64,000 nucleotides of DNA, taken from Parus major (Eukaryota; Chordata; Aves; Passeriformes; Paridae). A program made the position numbers and the translations under genes. Positions 37,201 through 48,205 of this stretch are shown piece by piece. The DNA is taken from contig NC_031771.1 in assembly GCF_001522545.3 (NCBI RefSeq), positions 65,802,792 to 65,866,791 of the forward strand, read 5' to 3'. The notes beneath the pieces are model-generated. The model was given only the letters and a program-made list of their open reading frames with translations, was not told the origin of the DNA and made no database searches. Within the stretch, counting starts at the first letter, position 1, and each line of letters begins with the position of its first letter.

Positions 37201-38493
37201 TGTTTGGGTTGGTGTTAGTGTCAGTGGAAGCAGAGAACCACTCGACTCACCAGAGGTTTCCAGCTGCGCTCCCCGGGCCTCTCTGGTGGGTGTGGGAAAG
37301 ATCCTTGCCCATTGTTAGTCAGCTGAAATTCATAACACAGATGCCTCTAACTCCACTAATGCAATTTTACAGCTGCCAAGCTGAAGAGAGGGTTGGAAAT
37401 CACAAGGCCCAGAGGCTCAGCTGGTGCAGGCTGATGGTGCTCCACCCCGACGTCAGCAGGCTTGGCTGTGTCTCCTTGGCTGGAGCAGGGCAGATCTCAT
37501 CGTTTGCCTTCATGAAGTCCTTTGTACTCCATCCAGAACAACCTGTTTGGTCCAGGGGCCACCTGTGCCAGGCAAACGAGACTCTGCTGCACAGCCAAGG
37601 AGCATCTGAGGTCAGTGCAACCACAGCAAGGGTCAATCAATCAGGTGATGGAGTTCCCAGTCCTGATTCTCACAGTGCCGGTGAATTCCATACCTTTGTG
37701 CACATCTCAGTGGTCACATATCCAAAGGGTTGGAAAAAGGTGGCACAAAGCCAGAGGCTCTGCCTTTTTTCAGACAAAATTTCTGTGAGAGAGGGAAGGT
37801 GGAGGATGTTTGAGAATTTCTGCCTTAGGCTGCCCTGGAACGCAAAGTGAACAAATGAACATCCTGGTTCTGAAGCAGCCAGATTACAGTGCCTCCAACA
37901 CATTGTGTCATTGCTTCTGCCACGGGGGTATCCACAGTGGAAAAGTGGATTTTAGTGAAATAATGCTTTGGGAAAGCTTTAGATTTCCAGGAAATTTCTT
38001 TCAGGTAAAGAAAATCCCTTCTTGGGGATGTTCTACAGAGCCTGCTATAGAATAATTTGTTTACTGCTGTAGGCAGTTAACAAACACAGGTAGTGGTGTC
38101 TATGTTGCTTGTGGAAGATAATTACTCCTCAAAATGGGGAATTTGGAAGGATTGGTGTGCTCTGAATCAACACCTGCAGCCCTTTACTCCCCCTCCCTTG
38201 GCCAAAGGATGCTGGTCTTCTAATTATGAACCGAGCTTGAAGCAACCAGCATGTATCGAGGTTTCACAAAACAAAACATGATCTCCAGCTCTGTGTATCT
38301 CTGGTACCATCCTACAAAGCAATAAAAAATAAAATAAATCATCCAAGCACAACCTTTTGAAGAGAGACAAAGCTGTAGCCCAAGTGCACCCCATCCTCCA
38401 AGCAGACACACCAGGGACTCTCCCAAACTGGCTACTGCCCAAGGAGACGTGGGAATGACACAGGGTGACTGAAGCTTTGGCACCTAATTGAAC
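34246..38493. other. Long unique stretch, no supported gene
   Basis: About 4.2 kb. The longest repeat-free frame in the window ends at 37850 and spans 222 codons, but its nominal start is TTG; from the first in-frame ATG at 37341 it would encode 169 residues. The translation shows no domain, signal peptide or membrane segment that I recognise. T-rich runs occur at 35155-35165 and 35738-35755. Confidence 0.5.
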
Positions 38494-38684
38494 CAAAAGG
38501 GTTTTCCAGCCCTGGCACAGATGGCCAGGGCCGTGCTGGAGTCCCCATCTCTGGAGGGGTTTAAAGGCTTTGTGCATGTGGCACTTGGGGACGTGGGTCA
38601 GTGGTGGCTTTGGCAGTGCTGAGTTAATGGTTGGACTTGATGCTTTTAGAGGGATTTTCCAACCTGAGCGAGTCTCTGATGCTC
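38494..38684 (+). mobile_element. CR1 LINE 3' fragment (type b)
   Basis: Plus-strand words 'gttttccagccctggcacag', 'agtccccatctctggagggg', 'catgtggcacttggggacgt', 'ggcagtgctgagttaatggt' and 'gagggattttccaacctgag', then a decayed 'agtctctgatgctctga' tail. Antisense frames across this interval are repeat-derived. Confidence 0.95.
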
Positions 38685-38866
38685 TGAAAAGTCCCATGAA
38701 GGCCTCAGAAACCTCTTCAGTTTTGAAGCTTTCCATTTTCAGCACAACGTTTGTGTGTCAGAGAAAGCGTCCACACCGTAAAATCTGGATCCATCACTTG
38801 GTGCTGGATCCTCTGAGAGGGAACTGACACTTTTGTGTCCAGACTGAGCAGAAAATGCCATGCTGT

Positions 38867-38940
38867 CAGAAAAAAAAACAAACCAAAACCAACAATAACC
38901 AAATTAACAAACAAAAAACAAAACAAAAAAAACCCCAAAA
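38867..38940. repeat. A/C-rich low-complexity tract
   Basis: About 75 bases of A runs with C, in irregular AAAC and CCAAA patterns, without a fixed period. It may be a decayed poly-A or (AAAC)n simple repeat. Confidence 0.8.
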
Positions 38941-41900
38941 GACCACCAAGTTCCAGGCAGCAATTCCTTTTACAAGCAAAGCTTTGGTGCATGCTAGACA
39001 AAAACTACAATTTGTGGGTGGGAAAAGTTAACTTTGTTTTGGTTTTGGCTTAAAAAAGGATATAAAGCAGCACAGAGCAAGAAGAGCCAGTAGGAAAGGA
39101 AGGCAGGATAAATCTCTCTGTGCCAAGGAGCAAAGGGGATTCTGAGAGGGGATACTGAGATACACGGAGCAGGAAAAGGAAAGCTTTGTGTTTTCCCCTT
39201 CTTGGCACAACCCCACTGAGTCACCCAACACAGAACTGTCACCCTGAGTTTTGCTGTCTTTAGGGAAATGTTAAAAGAAAAGGTAGGAGTGGGAAATGTG
39301 CTTTATTCCGGTTCTGGGGAGGTTCTCACTCACTCACAGCCTCAGCTTCTGAATCCATACCAATGGCACAACACAACCAGACAATGACTCAAACTGTGTC
39401 AAGCTCTCATCCTTCAAGCCTCCAGAACAATCCATCAGGAAGGACGGTGCTGTAAATAACTTTCAGTCTACCTTTCAGAAAGCAAGGAAGATTGGACATG
39501 CAGCAAGTCAGCAGAACAACCAGGATGATTTGATGATTTCCTCCCTGATTGATGCCCCATGCCATGGGGACCTCAATCCATCAACCTCAGCTTCTCTTCT
39601 CAGGGTGGACAATCCATCCCCAGCTGATGGGAACAGTGGCACCAACCAGACACAACAGGAGTAGCCTCTGGTTTTGATTTTCATTCCAAGCTGGTGCTAC
39701 CATATAAACACTGAGATCTGCACTCAGATTTAATTACTGCTAATCAAGTGAGACACTGTCTAATAAGTCCACCTTGCCAGATGCTTATGTAAAAGCAGGG
39801 TTTGCATGCCCTGATGTCAGCCAGATGTTTTCTGCCATGCATTAAAGAAAGCAAATAGTAAAATACTTCTCCATCCACTGGAAGTGCGTGTTTTGTCCAC
39901 ACCTGTTAAAAAGATTAATGATCAGGGTCATTAATGAGCCCCCTTGAACTTGGTTTGTGACAGCTCAGATAGGAAAATAACAAACATTCCTTTTTTCCCA
40001 AATGTGTAAAAAACTAAAAGAAAAAAATATAATGTTGAGTGATTAGTAGTAAAACTAATCAGCATAAAAAGGGAGATCTGGATAAAAGTGAAATTTAACC
40101 TCAGAAGGGGTCTTGTAGCAATCAAAAGTTTTACTTCAAGGGTCTCCAGGTTAATCTGTATGTTGATGTTTTCAGCATTGTCATTCAGAAAATGAAAACG
40201 TAGGGCATAAACTGGGAGTATAGAAGTAGGGCAGGGGTACAAAACACTCCTCCAGCTGGGAAAAAAGTGGGAAAATTTGCATAACAATTCACTTTTCCAG
40301 ACACACTGCTCAGCCAGGGCATCAGTCACCCATGCTTGGACTTCTGCACTTCTTTCACTTCCACCCTTTGTCACTGAGCCTTTCCCAGCAAATGAAAATG
40401 TTCCTGTGGGCCTCCTGGTGTCCCAGAGCTGACCCATCCTCCAAGGGCATTGCCCCGTGCTGTTAAACTCTCCTCAAGTTCCTCTGGGCACTGACTCCCT
40501 GTAGATCTCAGTCACATGAAGGGAGGGAGAACTCTTGAGGAGAAACAGCTCCTAGTTATTTAAATTTTCACATGATTTGTCATTTTTGGCTCGTGCAACT
40601 CTTGCCCATTCAGCTGTGTGGTCTCTGAGTCTTCATTCACCCTTTTGATCTGTTGTAAATGGAAGGAGCTCATGTCAAAGATTAAATTACATCTTTTTTC
40701 AAATGGCCCAGGGCAAACAGGCTCAGTAGTACAGACACCTCCCACCCCTGTGTTTGGACACAGAGGGAAGCAAAGTTTTCTGGAGTGAGGCCCAAGTTAG
40801 TGGAGAAAGATCTGGAGAGAATCAATAGTAACTTCAGGAAGACAGACCAGAAGCTGGAGGCAGGTTGTAAATGTGAGGCTAAATTAGGAGCTGGCTGTGG
40901 TTTTATGACCAAAGGAGAGAAAATCTGTCTCTCATTTTGCTGCATCTGCCTGGCTCTTTTTTCAGGGGCCCTTTCATGCTCTTGTCAGAAGGAACCCCTG
41001 AGGTTACAGGGTGATGTAGCCATCAGGAACAGGTACAGCTCTGTCCTGAGGGGAGGAAGAAGAGCTTCTCACCAAGAAGAAGACAGAAAACATTAAAAGA
41101 GAAGCATTCCCTGTCTCTCCTTCCACAGTCAGTAAATCCATGTTTCCCTTCAGCGAGCCAAGTGAGTATTTTGTCAAAGCCACCAGTTCCTAGGTTTTAA
41201 TTTGCCATGGGAGGCTGTGTCAGATGACAAAGGAAAGCAGGATAACCCTGTCAGAGAAACCAGCACCAGAGCAGTGCTGCACTGACAGAAAGCAGAGCTG
41301 CCCAGCCTAGCAGGAATTGCTGTTGGAATAGGTTGTTTGTAGCAGTTTGACACAACACTCGAGACAACACAAATCTTTGTTCTCCATATTCCCAGCACTG
41401 CATTCAATTGAGTTTCTTTTAATGAGATAAAAGACAGCCCTGGGCTTGAGTCAGCTGGGAGCAGAGCAGAAATGCCTGTCTTGAATCCTCAACATGCTGC
41501 TGAGCACTGAGACAAAGCTGAGTAATCCTGGAAAATAAGGATGTGGGACTGGGGGTACTTAGGTCTGTTCCAGACTCAGCAGGTGAGTCTGGTGAGAATA
41601 TGTGAGTTACTCACCCTTGATTGCTTTAGCATCCATGGAAAGCTGTCCAGACACAATAGAGGGTGATGCATCACCTCCTAAACTGGGTTTTCATCAGTGT
41701 ATCAGGAGAATTCTCCCCTGGAGGCACCAGCTTCTCCCTTTTCCCTCTAATGGAAGGTCACAGAAACGAGCTTAGGGTGAGGCAACTCATTTTAGATTTC
41801 TAAAAGTTAAGGGAGAGGAGCAACCCCTGTAACCTCTCCTTGGTGCCGTGTCTGTGGAACAGGAATAACAGAAAATGAGAATAATGACTCTGTGCAGCTC

Positions 41901-41984
41901 AGGGAAGCTTCAGCAGTGAGTGGTTGAAGGCACTAAGGAAGCCTGAGTTGAGCTGGAGTGGGAAAAGGAGGCAGCCCTGCTCTT
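38941..41984. other. Unique non-coding sequence
   Basis: About 3 kb with no recognised interspersed repeat, RNA or exon. The frame at 39931-40437 (minus, about 168 codons) is T/L/F-rich over AT-rich DNA with no family match that I recognise. Confidence 0.5.
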
Positions 41985-42262
41985 GGCCAGTCATGCCATG
42001 CTTCAGCTGCCCTCAAATTAGAAAAAAGTAGATTTAAATGGGATATTGGGCAGGAATTGTTCCCTGTAAGGGTGGGCAGGCCCTGGCACAGGGTTCCCAG
42101 AGAAGCTGTGGCTGCCCCTGGATCCCTGGAAGTGTCCAAGGCCAGACTGGATGGAGCTGGGAGCACCCTGGGCTAGGGAAGATGTCCCTGCCATGGCAGG
42201 GGGTGGAATGAGATGAGCTTTGAGGTCCCTTCCAGCCCAAACCACTCAATGAATCTCTGATT
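41985..42262 (+). mobile_element. CR1 LINE 3' fragment (type a)
   Basis: Reads 'gggatattgggcaggaattg', 'ggcaggccctggcacagggt', 'tggctgcccctggatccctg', 'gaagtgtccaaggccagact', 'gatgtccctgccatggcagg' and 'gtcccttccagcccaaacca', ending in 'ctcaatgaatctctgatt'. The doubled 'cctggatccctgg' wording is shared with the copies at 53.3 and 60.6 kb, suggesting one subfamily active in this lineage. Confidence 0.95.
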
Positions 42263-43455
42263 TTCTGCCCACAACAACCTGCAATGTGATTTCACTGCCT
42301 TGTTCCCTTGGAAGATGCAGCTGTGAGTTCTCTGGTTTACAGTGTTTGTTGTTTATGCTGTTGTCAGTACAGAGAGCAGGAATGGTGTGGATGAAGCCCA
42401 AGGGAACCCTCTGCTAATATCCTCCCCTGAAATGACGGGAAGGTCAGAGCCCCATTCCTGCATCTGCCAGAGCCACCCCCCTTTCCCATCCCTCCCCCTG
42501 CTCTGGGGACAGGCACAGCACCACTGCCAGAGTCAAGCTTGTCCCAGGGTTCATCAAAATGCTTCTGAAGGAGTTTGCTGCTGCAAGAAGTCAGATTGCA
42601 CAAACAGGCAGATGTTTGCAAGCAAATGTCCCAAGGAAGATTGAAATCCCAAGGGACTTTTTTTTTCTCGTAGCTCGCATCTCAAGTGCTGTCAGGATGC
42701 TCTGATCACTCACAGGAGACAAAAAATACAGAAAGGAGCAGCAGAGACAATAAGAGGTGGAAATTTCCAAATGGTCCCTTCAGTCGTGATGAGAGATGGG
42801 GTTTGTCTACAGGGTGGTGATGTCTTCAGTGCTCTGAAATCCCACTGGAGACTGGGGCCTTGGTATCTATGGAGGCAAGGAAAGCCTCCTCCTAATCTGA
42901 TAGAATAGATAAAATATTGTCCTCCAGAGGAAAAAAAGGGCCTGGCTGCACTCCTGCACCTGATTTGTGTCAGACAACTCACTTCTGCCATCCAAAGTGG
43001 CTACAGCCTGTTGAGTCCCTCCTGAATTTCCCATTTTACTCCCACATTCTTGTTCAATCAACAGCTTGCTTTTCTCTGCTCAAAGGGAGTCCTAGGACAC
43101 ATTTCAATACATTTATACTGAGCCATCTCTCCCTTGTAACCTCCCATGCAAAGAATCATCTGTCAATGTCATCTGTCATCTCTGTAATCCAACAGGCATT
43201 TCCTGACATCCAGGAAACCAAGGCTGGAGTAAATGGCTAAGGGCTTCTTCTAAAGGTCTGTAAGATCCTTGCAAAGGCACAGCTCTCCTCTCCCCTCACC
43301 CACAGAAGTGGGATGACTATTAGATAGATCAGCTGCAGGCGGATATGGATTTCCCTCAGTGCCATGTTCAATCCTCCCCTTCTCCTGGGAAATTACTCAG
43401 GTTTGTGCATGAGTACATAATCTTTCCTATATTGTAGCACACAAAACTGCAACAA
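42263..43455. other. Unique non-coding sequence
   Basis: Nothing recognised. It includes a T run at 42659-42667 and a small ATCTGTCA duplication near 43157-43180. Confidence 0.5.
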
Positions 43456-43685
43456 TACTGTGTCAGGGGAGGTTTAGATTGGATATCAGGGAAAGGTTCT
43501 CCCCCAGAGGGTGCTGGCACTGCCCAGGCTCCCCAGGGATGGGCACAGCCCAGAGGCTGCCAGAGCTCCAGGAGAGTTTGGACAGCGCTGCCAGGGTTAT
43601 TGGGGAGTCTGTGAAGGGCCAGGATCTGGATTTGATGATCCTTGTGGGTCCCTTCCAGCTCAGGATATTCCATAATTCCGTGACC
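43456..43685 (+). mobile_element. CR1 LINE 3' fragment (type c)
   Basis: Starts at 'caggggaggtttagattgga', then 'ctcccccagagggtgctggc', 'tgcccaggctccccagggat', 'gatgatccttgtgggtccct' and 'tccagctcaggatattccat' with a decayed 'aattccgtgac' tail. It is a better preserved relative of the copy at 27.4 kb. Confidence 0.95.
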
Positions 43686-44670
43686 TTTCTTCTGCAGAAG
43701 TTCTCCACTTCTGTCCTTTCCTCAGGTTTCATAGTTCTTCAACTCCTGTGCAGTTCTTTCCTGTGCCTGGTGCTCCCATCCCTCCAGGAGAATTCTTCTC
43801 ATGGCTCCAGACAGAAGAAATTGCAAGAATCATTCTCCCAGCCTCTGAGGGGACTGGCAAAAATTGCATCCAACAAAGATGGCTTCATAAGCAGGGTCAG
43901 GGAACAGCTGTGCCCAGCGAGCTGGCCCTGGCATGGGGATGGATTTATTCCAGCAGATGTGAGCTGGGAGCTCAGCTGTGTGGTCATTGCTGTGTGAGAC
44001 CCTGCTGGGTCACCCTTGGTGTGTTCAGTCACCCCGTGATCTCATCCCTCCAAGCCACTGACTAAACAAAACCAGCTTTCATTTCATTTCATAGAACACA
44101 ACTCATTGACGTCACCGGGCTGCTCGCTGGCTGAGGGATCAGCTCCCTGGGAATTCTGGAAGGGACCCTGGACTGCAGCCCTCGGCCTGGCTCCCTACCT
44201 GTTGTCTTTCCAAACAAGCCTGGGATAGGCAACCCAGCCAAGCCATCAAGTGTCCAGTTACTGGAGTGAGACTGTCTGGAGCCTCACATGAAATATGCTT
44301 GGGAGGAGTCTGAAGCTCGAAGCCAAGGCTGGACAGGGAATTAAAAGGTCCTATTTTGGGTGCTCTTGCTGAACATTCCACTTGAAGGAATTTCCTCCTT
44401 TTAAGAGGGAACATGAAATGGTCAGACACCATTAAAGTGACGATTTTATATTTTGATTTTGTGTGCCGTCTAAATACAACCAGAAATCGGCAGGGCAGGG
44501 CGTGAGGAATGAAATGTCCTGAGGACAGCTCTGGGAAGACTCTCAACCACATCATCCTTGGGCATTTTTGAGCTTGGGAAAACAGGGTCTCACATCCTTG
44601 ATAGGCTGGGATGGAGCTTTCTGGTTTTATTTTTTGTACCTCTTTTTAGAACTACCTTACAGGGTTTTAA
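43686..44670. other. Unique sequence up to the second gap
   Basis: No gene recognised. It contains a perfect cAMP-response-element palindrome, listed next. Frames across 43.7-44.1 kb overlap on both strands without signatures. Confidence 0.5.
44107..44114. promoter_or_regulatory. Perfect CRE palindrome TGACGTCA
   Basis: The 8-base palindrome TGACGTCA is the full consensus for CREB/ATF factors. A further CpG lies six bases downstream. A single 8-mer can occur by chance, but full CRE sites with a retained CpG are uncommon in CpG-poor DNA. Confidence 0.35.
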
Positions 44671-45381
44671 NNNNNNNNNNNNNNNNNNNNNNNNNNNNNN
44701 NNNNNNNNNNNNNNNNNNNNNNNNNNNNNNNNNNNNNNNNNNNNNNNNNNNNNNNNNNNNNNNNNNNNNNNNNNNNNNNNNNNNNNNNNNNNNNNNNNNN
44801 NNNNNNNNNNNNNNNNNNNNNNNNNNNNNNNNNNNNNNNNNNNNNNNNNNNNNNNNNNNNNNNNNNNNNNNNNNNNNNNNNNNNNNNNNNNNNNNNNNNN
44901 NNNNNNNNNNNNNNNNNNNNNNNNNNNNNNNNNNNNNNNNNNNNNNNNNNNNNNNNNNNNNNNNNNNNNNNNNNNNNNNNNNNNNNNNNNNNNNNNNNNN
45001 NNNNNNNNNNNNNNNNNNNNNNNNNNNNNNNNNNNNNNNNNNNNNNNNNNNNNNNNNNNNNNNNNNNNNNNNNNNNNNNNNNNNNNNNNNNNNNNNNNNN
45101 NNNNNNNNNNNNNNNNNNNNNNNNNNNNNNNNNNNNNNNNNNNNNNNNNNNNNNNNNNNNNNNNNNNNNNNNNNNNNNNNNNNNNNNNNNNNNNNNNNNN
45201 NNNNNNNNNNNNNNNNNNNNNNNNNNNNNNNNNNNNNNNNNNNNNNNNNNNNNNNNNNNNNNNNNNNNNNNNNNNNNNNNNNNNNNNNNNNNNNNNNNNN
45301 NNNNNNNNNNNNNNNNNNNNNNNNNNNNNNNNNNNNNNNNNNNNNNNNNNNNNNNNNNNNNNNNNNNNNNNNNNNNNNNNN
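44671..45381. other. Assembly gap, 711 N
   Basis: A continuous run of undetermined bases whose right edge falls inside a (GGGAA)n array. Frames that cross it are not real. The array probably extends into the gap. Confidence 0.99.
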
Positions 45382-45425
45382 GGGAAGGGAAGGGAAGGGA
45401 AGGGAAGGGAAGGGAAGGGAAGGGA
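45382..45425. repeat. (GGGAA)n microsatellite at gap edge
   Basis: About nine GGGAA units continue directly from the gap and end in an A-rich stretch (45426-45441). All purines are on one strand. Such polypurine G-rich arrays are hard to sequence with short reads, which probably explains the gap. Confidence 0.95.
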
Positions 45426-45507
45426 AAAAAAATAAAAAAATAGAGCCAGACTAGTCTGAGAGCCTCCTGCCCCAAAACAGTTTAGGTTTATGCTTTCCCT
45501 GGTACTG

Positions 45508-45530
45508 TATGGAAGACTCAGTCTTCCATA
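45508..45530. repeat. Perfect 23-base palindrome (11-bp arms)
   Basis: TATGGAAGACT, a central C, then AGTCTTCCATA: both 11-base arms are exact reverse complements. A partial further copy of the arm wording follows (AGACTGAAGATGTATGGA, 45530-45547). It lies 80 bases past the (GGGAA)n array. Its function is unknown. Confidence 0.88.
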
Positions 45531-48170
45531 GACTGAAGATGTATGGAGAAACATTAAAAATTAGACTGCTTGATCAATAATATCATGTTTTCTGGCTCTG
45601 GTTTATTAGTGAAGATGCAGCAGTAGGTTCATGCAAGACTTTCTGAGTTTTTCTAAAAAACCTTTTAAAAAAATCAGCTCTTTTTGTCAATAAACTGGCT
45701 TCTAAATTGAAGTTTGAGTTACAAACTCGGTCATCAGCTGAGCACAGATGGTATCCCTAAGCCTCTGCTTTCCCAGCCCACACCAGCAAAGGTAAGGCAC
45801 TGGCACTTATCTTTTTTCCTTTCTTTCTGTAGATCTCAGGGTTTTGATACCGCAGAGCACAGCAGGGCAATACAAACAGCACCACATGAAGGTCCCATGT
45901 CCTGTCAAATCACCCTGCACAAGTCAGGTTTGGGTTCGTGGTACTTTTCCATTTTCAGTTCCCTGTGGGAGTCCTATTAATGGGATGGATATAATTGACT
46001 TTTCTTCCTTGGTGATCAATAAAACCTCTGAGCTTTGCCTCTCTTTGGAGTTTCTCATTCCCTTTCATCATCCTGTTCCCTTCCCATGTTCATACTGGCC
46101 TTTGCTGATGGACTTTTAGCCATCATCATTCTCAAAGTGTGGGCAACTTCTGTGTGATCACCTTTTTTACCTCTCCTGGCTTTCCAACTGCTCCGTGTCC
46201 TCACTCTTTCTCTTTTGACACATGGAGGCAAAGAGGCCTTTGCTCCTTGTTCCTCATCCTCTGCAGGATCTGCTTCCCCTGCTGCTCATCCTGGGATCCT
46301 GTGACATCTGCTGGAACTCCAGATGTCCACAGGAAAGGACCAGAAAACCAGAAAACCTTGCCTTGCATGCCCATGGCACAAAAATAAATGAAGTTTTAAC
46401 CTTTTTATCTGCTCCATGAGGCTGTGAAGAGCCAGAGCTGCCCACCTAAACAGGAGGGGAGAACTTTTCCACATCTTTTTATAACTCCCTGCTCTGTAAT
46501 TCAGTGACTTAATGCTTAATGTGCTCAAAATTGCACCTTTTTTCCCCTCACAGAAGAAAAGGCTAAATGGCCACATTCCATCCTGCTTCCCACTTTGAAT
46601 AGGAAATTGTTCCTTAAGCAGCCTCCTCCATGCAATCAGGGCTGAAAAAACCGAGGATATGCTCCCTCGGGGTCTACCACACGTGGAGAAATCAAACTGC
46701 ATGCAGGAATACCTGTACCTGTCCAGAGAACTGGTGGTTCTCTGGCAGCCAGAAATGGTTGCCAAAGTGCTCTTCTGCCAGCTCATTTCTGCATGCCAGA
46801 GGCTGAAGGATCTCCACAAACCCCAGTCCTCAGGGCTGGATGGAAGAAAGAGACCATTGCTTGCTCAGAGTTGTTCCAGGGACATTCTGTGGCCCTCAAA
46901 GTCCTTTTTTTGTTGTAGCAGGACTGCTCTTATTACACCAAATTGATCCATTGGTGTTAAAACAGTAGCTCTCCAACCCAGAGCTCAGCCCAGGACAGAA
47001 CCAGTAATTAGGGATTACTAAACCAGGAATTACAGTAATTAGAGAAGCAGAAGTCCCACCCACAGGATTTGGGGTGCTTCCTGACCTGGTTTCTCAGCTC
47101 TGCTTTTCCATGGCTTTTGTTTTCTGGTGAAGATCAAACACTCTGGAATTCACTGATGACATGAAAACAAAAGAAACAGCAAAACTTCAATAAAAAGCTC
47201 AATCTGTAAAATGACCAAAAGAATTTAGCACAGACCACACAGAGAAGAATTAACAGAGGTCAAAGAGAGGAACAGGAAACCAGCACAGACAAGACCCAGT
47301 TCCCCAACAACTAATAGCTTGTATAAATTTGAAAATTAGCACAAAATTGTGTGTGATTAAGAGTGATTCCTGGTTATCTCCACATGTACCCACATCCATT
47401 CCCAAGTGCAGCACTTTTACCTTGGCATCACCTGTTTATCTCCACGATGCACTGACATCTTCTCAACCTGCAGGTCCTGAAAAAACGAGCTTACAAAAAA
47501 ACCCCACAGCTGAAAACAAACTAATTACAGCTCCCTGTGTGGGATGTGGGATTGACAATGGCTCTTTGCAGTTTCATTGGCTTGGTTGGTCATAATTTTT
47601 GAACCCCAGGCACTGTTTGCAAACAAAGGAAGTTCAAGAAACATCCGTCAAAGAGATCAGGCATTTGCACTAAGAAATAAGAGGTTTACCTATCAACACA
47701 CCCCACAATGCAGGAAGTAAATAAAATAACAATGCAATAAAACTGGGCTAGGGAGAATACATATGCTATGCTGGCATGGATACAAAATGGTAGTGAAAGT
47801 TAAATTGATGCTTAAAATCAAAGGAAAAGGTATTTATAAGGCTGCTGCAGGTAATCCATTAAGCAAGGCAGAAAATCCTACTTTTTGGGCTGGTTTTTTT
47901 TAAGTCATTTTTGTCACAAGCAAATGATGTTGTGGATAGTTCATCACACAATGGTTTGGGTGGAATAATCCCCATATCTCTCCATGAAACCACCAAAAAA
48001 ACCCCCAAAACCTGACCATCTTGTACAGCATAGATTAAAACTTCACATCATTCCTTCAGCCTTGAGTGTTCTGTCTGGGAATTTGCAATGATTGATGAGG
48101 CTTTGGATCCATTCTTCCCACTCCCTGCCTGGGAATGACAGTTTGTGCAGCCTGGCCACCCTGGCCAGAA
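45531..48170. other. Unique non-coding sequence
   Basis: About 2.6 kb, no gene recognised. The frames at 46286-46819 (minus) and 46659-46946 (plus) overlap each other and have no domain resemblance. A 27-base stretch at 47939-47965 vaguely recalls a CR1 3' end but is too short to call. Confidence 0.5.
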
Positions 48171-48205
48171 GATTACCTCTGCTAATTACCTCTGCTAATT
48201 ACCTC
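48171..48205. repeat. Short tandem repeat, unit ATTACCTCTGCTA
   Basis: A 13-base unit is repeated about 2.6 times, the last copy ending in ATTACCTCC. It is a small local duplication. Confidence 0.8.

Noticed and set aside
37185..37850. Open frame of 222 codons, the longest that avoids gaps and recognised repeats
   Set aside because: Its nominal start is TTG; from the first ATG (37341) only 169 residues remain. No domain, signal peptide, membrane segment or repeat is visible and the local GC content makes stops rarer. A protein search and RNA-seq would settle it.
38224..38745. 173-codon minus-strand frame
   Set aside because: Most of it is antisense CR1 (38494-38684).
39931..40437. 168-codon minus-strand frame rich in Phe and Leu
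   Set aside because: The hydrophobic composition follows from A-rich plus-strand DNA; there is no ordered membrane-protein pattern or family match.
44558..45554. Long open frames across the second gap, including a Gly/Arg/Lys repeat protein
   Set aside because: They consist of untranslated N plus translation of the (GGGAA)n microsatellite.
46286..46819. 177-codon minus-strand frame
   Set aside because: No family resemblance, and competing frames on the opposite strand; consistent with chance.
47939..47965. Possible tiny CR1 3' end ('aatggtttgggtgg')
   Set aside because: Only about 15 bases match and the neighbouring tail and body words are absent.
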